Source: Deltaproteobacteria bacterium (lineage in GTDB: Bacteria > Desulfobacterota > Syntrophia > Syntrophales > UBA2192). From it: a stretch of 50,594 nt of DNA. The DNA lies in the NCBI GenBank assembly GCA_012728915.1, contig JAAYEC010000047.1, positions 1 through 50,594 on the forward strand. The letters are read 5' to 3'. Below the pieces are notes generated by a model. That model had not been told where the DNA came from. It worked only from the letters and a program-made list of their open reading frames with translations, and ran no database searches. Position numbers and translations under genes: made by a program. Below are positions 17,862-25,787 of the stretch, piece after piece; position 1 is the stretch's first letter, and every line of letters starts with the position of its first letter.

Positions 17862-17958
17862 CCGGCTGCATGGACAGACGTCCCGAGACAACCCTTACCG
17901 GGGACGGGGGCGGAGGCCTCAAGGCCGGGTTTCCGCCTCGGTCCCCGGATTGCGCCTG

Positions 17959-18612
17959 ATGGAAGAAAAACAATATCTCGTCGATGCCCTTTCCGTTAAC
18001 GAATCGTGGCGGATGTTCCGCATCATGGCGGAGTTCGTCGAGGCCATAGAAGAACTCTCCGATATCGGGCGGGCCGTGACCATCTTCGGATCCGCCCGGA
18101 CCAACCCGGCCAACCCGTACTACCGGAAGACGGAACACCTGGCGCGACTGCTTGCCCAGCAGGGCTTCAGCGTCATCACGGGCGGCGGGCCCGGCATCAT
18201 GGAGGCGGCCAACAAGGGGGCTGCCGAGGCCGGCGGCACGTCGGTGGGGATGAACATCCGCCTGCCCTTCGAGCAAACGCCCAACGAATTCGCCAATGTG
18301 AAGCTCTACCACAAGTATTTCTTCATCCGGAAGGTCATGTTCGTCAAGTTCGCCGTGGCCTACGTCATTGTGCCCGGCGGCTTCGGCACCATGGACGAGC
18401 TCTTCGAGGCCCTCACCCTGATCCAAACGAAGCGCATCAAGAGCTTCCCCGTCATCCTGATGGGCAGCGATTACTGGAAGGGCCTTCTCGACTGGATCAG
18501 GAGCGTCATGCTCGGCGAGGGCATGATCTCCCGCGAGGACATGGAGCTGTTCCGTGTCCTGGACGAACCGGAGGAGATCGTGCAGTACATCCGCAAGTTT
18601 GTCATCGTCTGA
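17959..18612 (+). CDS. LOG family protein (Rossmann-fold nucleotide-binding, TIGR00730-like)
   Basis: The product has 217 residues from the ATG at 17959; an in-frame TTG at 17950 is an alternative. It has the two LOG signatures: GGGPGIMEAANKGA (75-88) and PGGFGTMDELFE (139-150). LOG proteins are phosphoribohydrolases that release the base from cytokinin or other nucleoside 5'-monophosphates. Many were historically misnamed lysine decarboxylases. The true bacterial substrate is usually unknown. It follows rpsU by about 97 bases. No clear Shine-Dalgarno is seen. Confidence 0.88.
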   Translation: MEEKQYLVDALSVNESWRMFRIMAEFVEAIEELSDIGRAVTIFGSARTNPANPYYRKTEHLARLLAQQGFSVITGGGPGIMEAANKGAAEAGGTSVGMNIRLPFEQTPNEFANVKLYHKYFFIRKVMFVKFAVAYVIVPGGFGTMDELFEALTLIQTKRIKSFPVILMGSDYWKGLLDWIRSVMLGEGMISREDMELFRVLDEPEEIVQYIRKFVIV

Positions 18613-18734
18613 TCGGCCGGCCGCCGCCTTTCCGCAATATCTCCTCTCCCGTTTTCGCCGGAATTGAGGTATACCGTATACGGTCCGCGGGCGATTGCGG
18701 CCCGCGGGGGATATCTCGACGACCCGATCGTGAA

Positions 18735-20138
18735 ATGAGCCGCAGAGAGCAGAGCTCCGAAAAGAGCATCGAGGGTGTCCTGGAGGACATCGCGAAAGGG
18801 AAGGGCGCGTCCTGCTACCTTCTTTACGGGGACGAGGAGTTTCTCGTGGAGGAGGCTTTGGGAAAGATCGTCGACGCCCTGGTCCCCGGGCCGGACCGGG
18901 ACCTGAGCCTCTTCGTGATGGATGACGAGTCGGGCGGGGTGAATGCCGTCTGCGAGACCCTTCTGACGCCTTCCCTCATCCCGGGGCCGAAGGCCGTCGT
19001 CCTGCGGAAAACCCGACTCTTCTATTCGAAGTCTTCGCTGTCCGAGCTCGCGAAAAAAGTCGCCGACAGCGCGGAAACGGATCTCCCCTCGGCAGCCCGG
19101 ACCTTCATGGCCCTGCTCGACGTGGCGGGCTGGGACCTCGAGCAGCTCCGCGACGAAGGCTGGCGGAGGATCCCCGATGCGCAGTGGCGGGAAGCGCTGG
19201 GAGAGGAGGGAGCCGCGGAGCGGGACAAATGGCTCCCCCGGGTGCTGGAGCACTGCCTCTCGCACAACCTGGCCGGGGGCGCGGCGCCGGGGAGCACGGA
19301 GGCCCTCGAGGATCTCCTGTCAGCCGGCCTGCCCGAGGGGCACGTCCTGGTCGTATCGGCCGACTCCGTGGACCGCCGCAAGAGGCTCTTCAAGGTGATG
19401 GCCGACAGGGGGGTCGTGCTGGCGTTCGTGAGGGCGCGCAACGAGGCGAGGCAGCGCAGCGTCATGATGGAGACCCTGCGGGAAAAGCTCGCGCGGAAGG
19501 GGAAGACGCTCAGCCCCGAGGCATGGGCCGTCCTGGGGAGGAAAACGGGATTCCGGCTGCGGGATTCGGCCGAGGCGCTCGATCAGCTGATCACGTACAC
19601 AGGGGACCGGACGCGGATCGAGACCGCCGATGTGGAGGCGGTGATCGGCCGCACGCGCGACGACACGGTGTTCGACCTGACGGAGGCCCTTGCGGGACAG
19701 GACGCGCGCCGAGCCCTGGCGAGTCTCGGCGATCTGCTCTACCAGGGGGTCCACCCCCTCGTCATCCTGGCCATGATCGCCAGGGAGATCCGTTTTCTCG
19801 TCCACGGCAAGGCGTTTCTCGGCACGGGCAGGCTGGGCGACTTTCGCGCCGACATGGACTTCGGCCGGTTCCAGAAGACCGTCTACCCGGCCGTGAAGGC
19901 GTTCCAGGATGGACCGGGCAAGGGAGCCGCCCTCGCGAACCAGCACCCCTACGTGATCTACAACGCGCTTCGCAACTCGGCCCGATATCCCTTCGGGGAG
20001 CTGCTGTCCCGCATGAGACGGGTGCTTGCCGCAGACGTGGCGATGAAATCGGCAGGGCAGGAGCCCAGGCTTCTGCTCGAGCGGCTGTTGATAGACCTGT
20101 GCGGACAGGCCGGGGCGCGGCGGCAGATGCCGGGTTGA
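18735..20138 (+). CDS. holA: DNA polymerase III delta subunit, with an insertion
   Basis: HolA opens the sliding clamp within the clamp loader. The N terminus SCYLLYGDEEFLVEEALGKI (about 27-46) is the typical Walker-like region of delta. The C-terminal part with LGDLLYQGVHPLVILAMIAREIRFLV is the collar domain. At 467 residues it is about 120 longer than the E. coli protein. The extra length lies mainly at about 108-195, between a strand ending near LRKTRLF and the strand starting LPEGHVLVVSA. An 8-bp GC stem (18685-18692 with 18700-18707) precedes the gene. Confidence 0.88.
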   Translation: MSRREQSSEKSIEGVLEDIAKGKGASCYLLYGDEEFLVEEALGKIVDALVPGPDRDLSLFVMDDESGGVNAVCETLLTPSLIPGPKAVVLRKTRLFYSKSSLSELAKKVADSAETDLPSAARTFMALLDVAGWDLEQLRDEGWRRIPDAQWREALGEEGAAERDKWLPRVLEHCLSHNLAGGAAPGSTEALEDLLSAGLPEGHVLVVSADSVDRRKRLFKVMADRGVVLAFVRARNEARQRSVMMETLREKLARKGKTLSPEAWAVLGRKTGFRLRDSAEALDQLITYTGDRTRIETADVEAVIGRTRDDTVFDLTEALAGQDARRALASLGDLLYQGVHPLVILAMIAREIRFLVHGKAFLGTGRLGDFRADMDFGRFQKTVYPAVKAFQDGPGKGAALANQHPYVIYNALRNSARYPFGELLSRMRRVLAADVAMKSAGQEPRLLLERLLIDLCGQAGARRQMPG

Positions 20139-20194
20139 TAGCGCCTTCCTTGTCTCACCGTTCCGCCTTCCTGCCCTCTAGACTTCCGTATCGG

Positions 20195-20725
20195 TTACAG
20201 CTTCTCCAACCCCCGCTGCCTGAGCCTCTCGCGCCTGGACGTGCGGTGGGAGGGGCCTTTCTTCTTCGTCCCCCTCGGGGAGGGATCGCCTTCGTCATCG
20301 TCTTTCCCGCTCGGGGCCTCTGCGCCTGCCGGGGCGCCGCGGGCGCGGCGAACCTTCTCCTCGAACTCCCGGGAGGCAACGGCCGTGACGCCCGCTCGCG
20401 CGACGGCATCCATGACGGGGCGGTCCGAGGTGACGACGACCGTCTCGTCGGCGTGCAGGCGGGCGAGTCTCTTGATGACCTCGTCCGCCTTTTCCCCCCG
20501 CCGGGAGTAGATGATATCGATGCCCGCTTCCCGGTCGCGCTCCTCCCGGGCCGGGCCCCCGAGCCAGCCGTCGAAAACGACGGTGATCCGGTGGCCCATG
20601 ACCCGCCTGTAGCCTGCCAGCATGTGGACGAGGGCCTTGCGGCCCGCCTCCAGGCCCCGGCGTTCGTGGGCCCTCAGGACGTCCGACTGACGGATCAGGT
20701 TGTAGCCGTCGATGATGAGATGCAT
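20195..20725 (-). CDS. NYN/PIN-domain RNase-like protein (YacP/DUF901 type)
   Basis: The protein (176 residues) has the YacP/Rae1-like NYN fold. MHLIIDGYNLIRQ contains the first acidic residue (Asp6), VVFDGWLGG the second, and IDIIYSRRGEKADEVIKRL and VVVTSDRPVMDAV complete the catalytic cluster. The last about 50 residues are charged and probably disordered, ending in SRRERLRQRGLEKL. Relatives such as Rae1 cut mRNA in a ribosome-dependent manner; the target here is unknown. It is convergent with holA and divergent from the 7-mer array at 20733. Confidence 0.85.
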   Translation of the reverse strand: MHLIIDGYNLIRQSDVLRAHERRGLEAGRKALVHMLAGYRRVMGHRITVVFDGWLGGPAREERDREAGIDIIYSRRGEKADEVIKRLARLHADETVVVTSDRPVMDAVARAGVTAVASREFEEKVRRARGAPAGAEAPSGKDDDEGDPSPRGTKKKGPSHRTSRRERLRQRGLEKL

Positions 20726-20732
20726 ATAACAA

Positions 20733-20913
20733 CAGGCTAAAGGCTAAGGGCAAAGGGCTAAGGGTAAAGAAAAATACACATGCAACAGGCTCAGGGCTAA
20801 AGGCTTAGGGCTAAGGGCAAAACAAAAACACGAACGACAGGCTAAAGGCCAAGGGCATGAATGTTTCTTTTTTACCCTTCACCTCATGCCCTTCGCCCTT
20901 AGCCTTTTGCCTG
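20733..20913. repeat. 7-mer array: three forward blocks and one inverted arm
   Basis: Block 1 (20734-20768) is AGGCTAA, AGGCTAA, GGGCAAA, GGGCTAA, GGGTAAA. Block 2 (20787-20821) is AGGCTCA, GGGCTAA, AGGCTTA, GGGCTAA, GGGCAAA. Block 3 (20839-20859) is AGGCTAA, AGGCCAA, GGGCATG. The inverted arm at 20874-20913 reverse-complements to AGGCAAA, AGGCTAA, GGGCGAA, GGGCATG, AGGTGAA, GGGT. Any of the three blocks could pair with the arm. It lies between divergent genes, 8 bases from the NYN start codon. Confidence 0.8.
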
Positions 20914-21189
20914 CATTGATACTACCCCACTTGACCGGCGCCTTCAAGGGCGGCGGACATCCCCCGTTTTTGCGGCGCGAAATAGTTGTGGACATTCGCC
21001 CCCAAAGTCCTATAATCGCCCCTACGCCCCGGCGGCCGGGGGGCAGGACCCGGGTCCGGGCTGTTCGGCGGGTTCGGAGCGGCGGAATGCACGGCCGGGG
21101 CGGGATCGCGCCCCGAACCGTCCGCCTCCGGGGGAGGAACCCGCAATCGGCCGACCGGCGTGACGGCGTTTCGGCAGCGCCTCGACAAC

Positions 21190-22305
21190 ATGGCTCAGAA
21201 CGGCACGAACAACCAGGCCCGCCTGGAAAAGCTCTACGAGATCATCCGGGGCAAGCGGAAAATCCTGATTGTGACCCACAATCACCCCGACCCCGATGCG
21301 CTGGCCGCCGCGTTCGCCCTGAAGTATCTCCTGCAGACGAAATGGAAGGTCGCCTCGATCATCGCGGCCAGCGGGGTCGTGGGCCGCGCCGAGAACCGGG
21401 CCATGATCCGTCACCTGAAGATCGACCTGCGCGCTCTCTCCGAGATCAACCTAAACAACTTCAGCGTCATTGCCCTCGTGGACACGCAGCCCGGGGCCGG
21501 CAACAACTCCCTGCCCCGATCCGTCATCCCCGACATCGTCATCGACCACCACGTCCCCATCCGGGCCAGGACCCGCCTGGCGCAGTATTACGACATCCGG
21601 ACCGATTACGGGAGCACGTCGACCATCCTGGCCGAGTACCTGAGGGATGCGGGCATCACGGAAGTGGACCGCAGGGTGGCCACGGCGCTTCTCTACGGCG
21701 TCCGGTCCGACACGCGCGACCTGGGCCGCGGGGTCAGCGAGAAGGACATCAACGCCTGCATGTACTTCTACGACCGGGTCCTCTTCCGCCTGCTGTCGCA
21801 GATCGAGCACCCGGAGGTCCCGCGCGACTACCTGAGCATGCTCGAGAGGGCCATCAGCAGCGCGCGGCTGTACAAGGATGTCGTCATCCTGGATCTGGGC
21901 CGCGTCGAGCACCTGGAGATCATTGCCGAGATGGCCGACCTCATCGTCCGGACGGAAGGGGTCAAGTGGGTCCTGTCGGCGGGGGAGTTCGTCGGCGACG
22001 TGTACTTCTCGCTGCGGACCAAGAAGAGGCGCGGGTCGGCCGACCGGATCGCCCAGCAGATGGTGGCGGGCCTCGGGACGGGGGGCGGCCACGAGATGCT
22101 GGCCGGAGGCAAGGTGTCCGCCGGCGGGATGCCCCACCACTCCCCCGAGGAGCTGACGGAAATCCTGGCGGCGAGATTCCTGAAGGCCGTCAAGCGCAGG
22201 GATTCCAGGGCCGAGAATCTCCTGGCCTACAGCCGGGGGGCCGCCGCGCCCGGGAAGCCGGAAGCGGGCGAGACACCCGTGGAAGAAAAGAAGCAAGGAA
22301 GTTAA
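21190..22305 (+). CDS. DHH family phosphoesterase (second, NrnA-like)
   Basis: The product has 371 residues from the ATG at 21190; a GTG at 21160 is in frame but has no better ribosome-binding site. Metal-binding motifs are THNHPDPDALAAAF (29-42), LVDTQPGAGNN (96-106, Asp98) and IDHH (118-121). The C-terminal substrate loop is GTGGGHEMLAGG. It is an active-looking bimetal phosphoesterase of the nanoRNase/pAp phosphatase group, but clearly diverged from the operon copy at 907-1863. The last codons (EEKKQGS, TAA) lie in a purine-rich repeat. The 276 bases before it (20914-21189) hold nothing recognisable. Confidence 0.87.
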   Translation: MAQNGTNNQARLEKLYEIIRGKRKILIVTHNHPDPDALAAAFALKYLLQTKWKVASIIAASGVVGRAENRAMIRHLKIDLRALSEINLNNFSVIALVDTQPGAGNNSLPRSVIPDIVIDHHVPIRARTRLAQYYDIRTDYGSTSTILAEYLRDAGITEVDRRVATALLYGVRSDTRDLGRGVSEKDINACMYFYDRVLFRLLSQIEHPEVPRDYLSMLERAISSARLYKDVVILDLGRVEHLEIIAEMADLIVRTEGVKWVLSAGEFVGDVYFSLRTKKRRGSADRIAQQMVAGLGTGGGHEMLAGGKVSAGGMPHHSPEELTEILAARFLKAVKRRDSRAENLLAYSRGAAAPGKPEAGETPVEEKKQGS

Positions 22306-22376
22306 GAAGAGCGGAAGAGCGGGAAAACCAATGCTCCCTGTCTGCGCTTCCTGGCTTCGTGCATGCCTGTCTGCGA

Positions 22377-23045
22377 CTATCGTATCCCGCCGAGTATCGC
22401 TTTCATCCGGGCAATCGTGTCGGCGTACGGAGGGCTGCCGAAAATGGCGGCGCCGGCCACGAAGACATCCGCGCCCGCCTCGGCCAGGACCCCGATGTTG
22501 TCCGGCGTGACGCCCCCGTCGACCTCGATGACCAGCCCCAGGCCGCGCGATCGCGCCAGCTCCCTTGCCTTCCGGATCTTGGGCAGCGTGCCCGGGATGA
22601 ACTTCTGCCCGCCGAACCCGGGGTTCACCGTCATGATCAGCAGCTGGTCGATGTCGGGCAGGATCTCCTCGATGCAGGACAGGGGCGTCGACGGGTTCAG
22701 GGAGACCCCCGCCCTGGCCCCTTTCCCCTTGATGTAGTTCACCGTCCGGTTCAGGTGGATCACCGCTTCGGCGTGAACCGTGACGATGTCGCTGCCCGCA
22801 TCGATGAAGGCGTCGATGTAGCGGTCCGGGTCCTCGATCATGAGATGCACGTCGAAGGGCAGGCGCGTCGTTTTCCTGAGGGAGGCGACGACGCCGGGGC
22901 CGATGGTGATGTTCGGGACGTAATGGCCGTCCATGACGTCCACGTGGATCAGGTCGGCGCCGGCCTTCTCCACGGCCCTGATCTCCTCTCCCAGCCGGCT
23001 GAAATCGGCGGAAAGAATGGACGGGGCGATCCGATACTTCATCAT
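22377..23045 (-). CDS. rpe: Ribulose-phosphate 3-epimerase
   Basis: Rpe interconverts ribulose 5-phosphate and xylulose 5-phosphate. The TIM-barrel protein has 223 residues from MMKYRIAPSILSADFSRL (222 from the second Met). Signature segments are HVDVMDGHYVPNITIGP, FDVHLMIEDPDRYI and LLIMTVNPGFGGQKFIPG. The phosphate-binding end is LVIEVDGGVTPDN with VAGAAIFGS. Metal ligands His and Asp in HVDVMDG, His in DVHLM and Asp in EVDGG are all kept. The start is preceded by gaggatgcc on its own strand, directly after the 7-mer array. Confidence 0.96.
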   Translation of the reverse strand: MMKYRIAPSILSADFSRLGEEIRAVEKAGADLIHVDVMDGHYVPNITIGPGVVASLRKTTRLPFDVHLMIEDPDRYIDAFIDAGSDIVTVHAEAVIHLNRTVNYIKGKGARAGVSLNPSTPLSCIEEILPDIDQLLIMTVNPGFGGQKFIPGTLPKIRKARELARSRGLGLVIEVDGGVTPDNIGVLAEAGADVFVAGAAIFGSPPYADTIARMKAILGGIR

Positions 23046-23059
23046 GGCATCCTCAGGAC

Positions 23060-23161
23060 GGGCAAAAGACATAAGGCAAAAGGCATAAGGCAAAAGAGAG
23101 ACTGGATTCAACGAACCCTTTCTTTTTTGCCATTAGCCTTAAGCCCTTAGCCCCGTGCCTG
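23060..23161. repeat. 7-mer array with inverted arms between lipoprotein and rpe
   Basis: The plus-strand left arm (23060-23099) is GGGCAAA, AGACATA, AGGCAAA, AGGCATA, AGGCAAA, AGAGAGA. The right arm (about 23127-23161) reverse-complements to AGGCACG, GGGCTAA, GGGCTTA, AGGCTAA, TGGCAA. On the minus strand it begins about 5 bases after the lipoprotein stop codon and ends about 15 bases before the rpe start. Confidence 0.75.
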
Positions 23162-23165
23162 TATT

Positions 23166-23903
23166 TTAATAGCGCAGCACCACGGGCGGATAGACCCTTC
23201 CCGTGTCCGCCTCCCTCAGCCGCAGCCGCAGTTCCTGGGCCTTTTTGGCCTCGCCCGGGAAAAAGACGAACCCGTGGGCCAGCTCCTGCGGCGCCACGGC
23301 CCTGCGCTCGAGGGAGCGAGTCCGGAGGTCTTCCCGGATCTGGCGCTGCACGTCGGTGTCCGACATGCCCTGGGCGCCCCCGAGGACGGCCCCTGTCGCC
23401 GCGCCGGCAGCCGCGCCCTTCATGGCGGCGTCGCCGACCCCCTGGCCGCTCACGATCCCGATCGCCGCGCCGATGATCCCGCCCGCTACGGCGCCGAGGG
23501 CGCCGTACTTGGCGGCGCCGGGGGCGACTTCACCGAATTCCGTTTTCTTCGCGATGCGGTCGTAGGCAAGCTTGGCGTCGAGGACCTGCCAGGCGTTGTT
23601 CTCCGCGTCGACGAGGATCGTCTGCTCGGCGACGATCTCGAGGGGGTGGCTTCCCTTGTTGTCGAAGACGACCTGGACGGGGAGGATGTCGGGCCGGATG
23701 TCGAAGCCGAAGGCGTTCCGCGCCTCTTCCGGGTTGTCCCATGCCCTGGAGGCCACGATGGCTCCACCGACGGCCGTGGCATTGGGATAGGCCTGCGGCA
23801 TCTTGAAGGGCACGACCTGCCGCTGGTACCGGGCGCAGGACGCAAGCGCCAGGACGACGCTCAATGCGATCAGGCTCACGAGGAATGCTTTTCTGGGCGT
23901 CAT
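23166..23903 (-). CDS. Lipoprotein with a glycine-zipper segment
   Basis: The protein has 245 residues and a signal peptide ending in a lipobox (VLALASC, Cys at about 23), so it is probably lipidated. After an N-terminal domain of unknown type there is a Gly/Ala-rich stretch (about 130-180: GALGAVAGGIIGAAIGIVSG and a second similar block) that resembles a glycine zipper. A C-terminal beta-rich part (GFVFFPGEAKKAQELRLRL) follows. Glycine-zipper lipoproteins associate with the outer membrane. A ggaggactcc ribosome-binding site precedes the ATG. A possible promoter on this strand is TTGACA (23996-24001) with TAGGGT 17 bases away. Confidence 0.8.
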   Translation of the reverse strand: MTPRKAFLVSLIALSVVLALASCARYQRQVVPFKMPQAYPNATAVGGAIVASRAWDNPEEARNAFGFDIRPDILPVQVVFDNKGSHPLEIVAEQTILVDAENNAWQVLDAKLAYDRIAKKTEFGEVAPGAAKYGALGAVAGGIIGAAIGIVSGQGVGDAAMKGAAAGAATGAVLGGAQGMSDTDVQRQIREDLRTRSLERRAVAPQELAHGFVFFPGEAKKAQELRLRLREADTGRVYPPVVLRY

Positions 23904-24008
23904 GAAAGGAGTCCTCCGTTTGTTGCGTTGACTATTCCACCGTAAATTCGGGCTCTTTGGCGAGCCCAGCCCACCCTACAACAGAACCCCTCCGATGTCA
24001 ACGAATGA

Positions 24009-24108
24009 TGGCGAAAGGCACAAGGCTCAAGTCTCGGAGCATGAAACAACAGCGTGGTTCTTCGCTTTTGCCCTTCGCCATGAGCCACATGCCCTGTGCC
24101 ATAAACGC
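24009..24108. repeat. 7-mer array with inverted arms
   Basis: The left arm from 24009 reads TGGCGAA, AGGCACA, AGGCTCA, AGTCTCG, GAGCATG. The right arm, about 24056-24108, reverse-complements to units including GGGCATG, TGGCTCA, TGGCGAA, GGGCAAA. It lies in the 272-base gap between the divergent lipoprotein and waaA genes. Confidence 0.65.
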
Positions 24109-24140
24109 ATGAGCCTTTCCCGCGTTTACAGGGACAGAGC

Positions 24141-24169
24141 TTGACAGCCTGCCGAAACCGCATTATCGT
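24141..24169 (+). promoter_or_regulatory. Promoter immediately upstream of waaA
   Basis: TTGACA at 24141-24146 and TATCGT at 24164-24169 are separated by 17 bases. The predicted start point (about 24176) coincides with the GTG start codon of waaA, so the message may be leaderless. Confidence 0.55.
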
Positions 24170-24175
24170 CGGGCG

Positions 24176-25480
24176 GTGCTGAGCGTGCTCTACAACCTCG
24201 CGCTGCTTGCGGGCCTCGTGCTCCTCGCGCCCTACTATGCCATCAGGATCCTCGTGACGGGAAAGTATCGCGCCAGCATCGGGCAGAAGCTGGGCAGGAT
24301 CCCCCGGGGATTGATCTCCTCCCTCGAGGGCCGCCCCCGGATCTGGGTCCACGCCGTGTCGGTGGGGGAGGTGACGGCGGCGGCGCCCATTGTTGCCGCC
24401 CTGCGGGGAAGGCTCCCCGGCGCCTGCATCTTCCTGACGACAGGAACGGAGACGGGCCAGGCCATGGCAAAGAGGCTCGTTCCCCAGGCGACGGCCTGCG
24501 CCTATTTCCCGCTCGACCTCCCCTGGGTCGTGGGGCCGGTCATTGAAAAAATCGCCCCTGACATCGTCGTCCTGACGGAAACGGAACTGTGGCCCAACTT
24601 CCTGGGGCATTGCTCGAGGCGCGCGATTCCGGTTGTCATGGTCAACGGGCGCGTCTCTCCCCGGTCCTTCAGGCGGTATTCGCGGACCTCCTTTTTCTGG
24701 AAGAAAGTTCTCGGGACGGTCCGCGAGATCGGCGTCATCTCCGGCGTGGACGCCGATCGTATCCGGGCGCTCGGGGCGGCGCCGGGAAACGTCCGTGTCA
24801 TGGGGAATGCCAAGTACGACAGCCTCGCCTCGCGGGTGAGCGGCGAGGACTGGTCCCGCAAGGCCGCCCAGCTGAAGATGACGGCGGATTCCCGCGTCCT
24901 CGTGGCGGGCAGCACGCATGAAGGGGAAGAGGCCGTCGTCCTCGACGTGTACCGCGGGCTGCTGCGGGAGTTCCCGGACCTGCGGCTCGTCCTCGTGCCC
25001 CGCCACCCCGAGCGGGGGGCGGCGGTCCGCGACCTCGCCGCGCAGAAGGGGCATGCCTGCATCCTGATGAGCGAGATCCGCGCCGGGCGGGAGCCGCAGG
25101 GCGAGCTCGTCGTCGTCGACGTGATCGGCGAGCTCTTTGCCCTCTACAGCCTCGCCACCGTGGTCTTCTGCGGGGGAAGCCTCGTGCCGAAGGGAGGCCA
25201 GAACATCCTCGAGCCGGCCGCCTGGGGGAAGGTGGTCTTCTACGGGCCTTCCATGGAGGACTTCGCCGACGAGAAGGCCCTGTTGGAAGAAGCGGGGGCC
25301 GGTATCTGCGTGAGGGACGGCAGGGAGCTTCTCGACAGGATGAGGGAAATCCTGTCGGATCCCGCCGAGCGGCAGCGCCGCGGGGCCGAGGGCCGGAAGC
25401 GGGTCCTGTCGAGCCGCGGCGCCGCCGAGCGATATGCGGAGATGGTCGTCAAGGCGTTAGGGCTAAAGGCTAAAGGCTAA
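24176..25480 (+). CDS. waaA: 3-deoxy-D-manno-octulosonic acid (Kdo) transferase
   Basis: WaaA adds Kdo to lipid IVA in lipopolysaccharide synthesis. The protein (434 residues) has an N-terminal membrane anchor (about 4-22) and a GT-B fold. WVHAVSVGEVTAA has the catalytic Glu (about 65), VVLTETELWPN and MVNGRVSPRSF follow. VLVAGSTHEGEEAVVLD and FCGGSLVPKGGQNILEPAAW form the CMP-Kdo site. The start is GTG, with no Shine-Dalgarno. The last residues (LGLKAKG and TAA) are encoded by the first three units of a 7-mer repeat, so the C terminus has been shaped by the array. Confidence 0.94.
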   Translation: MLSVLYNLALLAGLVLLAPYYAIRILVTGKYRASIGQKLGRIPRGLISSLEGRPRIWVHAVSVGEVTAAAPIVAALRGRLPGACIFLTTGTETGQAMAKRLVPQATACAYFPLDLPWVVGPVIEKIAPDIVVLTETELWPNFLGHCSRRAIPVVMVNGRVSPRSFRRYSRTSFFWKKVLGTVREIGVISGVDADRIRALGAAPGNVRVMGNAKYDSLASRVSGEDWSRKAAQLKMTADSRVLVAGSTHEGEEAVVLDVYRGLLREFPDLRLVLVPRHPERGAAVRDLAAQKGHACILMSEIRAGREPQGELVVVDVIGELFALYSLATVVFCGGSLVPKGGQNILEPAAWGKVVFYGPSMEDFADEKALLEEAGAGICVRDGRELLDRMREILSDPAERQRRGAEGRKRVLSSRGAAERYAEMVVKALGLKAKG

Positions 25481-25550
25481 AGGCAAGACGGGATATTGCC
25501 TGATCGTCTTTTCTTTCACCCGTCGCCCTTTGCCGTAAGCCTTTAGCCCG
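25460..25550. repeat. 7-mer array overlapping the end of waaA
   Basis: The left arm 25460-25487 is GGGCTAA, AGGCTAA, AGGCTAA, AGGCAAG. The waaA stop codon TAA is bases 25478-25480, in the third unit. The right arm 25515-25550 reverse-complements to GGGCTAA, AGGCTTA, CGGCAAA, GGGCGAC, GGGTGAA. The stem would form about where waaA translation ends. Confidence 0.8.
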
Positions 25551-25559
25551 TTTTTCTTG

Positions 25560-25588
25560 TTGACAACCCGCACCCTTTCCGATATCAA
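25560..25588 (+). promoter_or_regulatory. Promoter of the leader/oxidoreductase operon
   Basis: TTGACA (25560-25565), a 17-base spacer and TATCAA (25583-25588). It lies 31 bases before the leucine-rich leader ORF and about 230 bases before the first structural gene. Confidence 0.65.
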
Positions 25589-25618
25589 GGGTGTACTTTG
25601 TGAGGGAATGACCGGAAA

Positions 25619-25729
25619 ATGACGTCGATCGGCGCAAGAAGAGAACTGCTGAGCCTCAAGGGTCTATTGTGCCTCGCTCTGCTCCTGCTTCTGCGGACAT
25701 ACCGATCGCCCGTCGTTTTTAGAATTTAG
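25619..25729 (+). CDS. Putative leucine-rich leader peptide (attenuator ORF)
   Basis: An ATG at 25619 opens a 36-codon frame ending in TAG at 25727-25729. Eleven of the 36 residues are leucine, with the runs RELLSLKGLLCLALLLLLRT and five consecutive Leu codons of mixed type (CTG, CTC, CTG, CTT, CTG). The gene lies between a good promoter and an intrinsic terminator, 90 bases before the first structural gene. This is the layout of leader peptides such as LeuL. GAGGG at 25602-25606 is a distant Shine-Dalgarno. A four-codon ORF (ATG 25608) ends overlapping the leader ATG. Expression is unproven; alternatively it is a fortuitous hydrophobic frame. Confidence 0.5.
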   Translation: MTSIGARRELLSLKGLLCLALLLLLRTYRSPVVFRI

Positions 25730-25750
25730 GGAATCGAAGACGGAATTCTA

Positions 25751-25787
25751 AAGGCCATGGGCAGAAAGCTCATGGCCTTTTTCATTT
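25751..25787 (+). terminator. Intrinsic terminator/attenuator before the oxidoreductase genes
   Basis: AAGGCCATG (25751-25759) pairs with CATGGCCTT (25771-25779). Three more pairs (one G-U) inside give a 12-bp stem with a 5-base loop, followed by TTTTTCATTT. A competing stem joins 25718-25726 (end of the leader ORF) with 25744-25752. A third joins the Leu codons at 25687-25694 with 25761-25769, one A bulged. The structural genes start at 25817. Confidence 0.75.

Noticed and set aside
20733-20913. CRISPR array from the regular repeats
   Set aside because: Units are only 7 bases, contiguous without spacers and degenerate; no cas genes are nearby.
23973-24001. Promoter TTGACA-N17-TAGGGT for the lipoprotein
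   Set aside because: The -10 overlaps a gtagggtggg stretch that looks like a dispersed repeat, so it is only mentioned in the lipoprotein entry.
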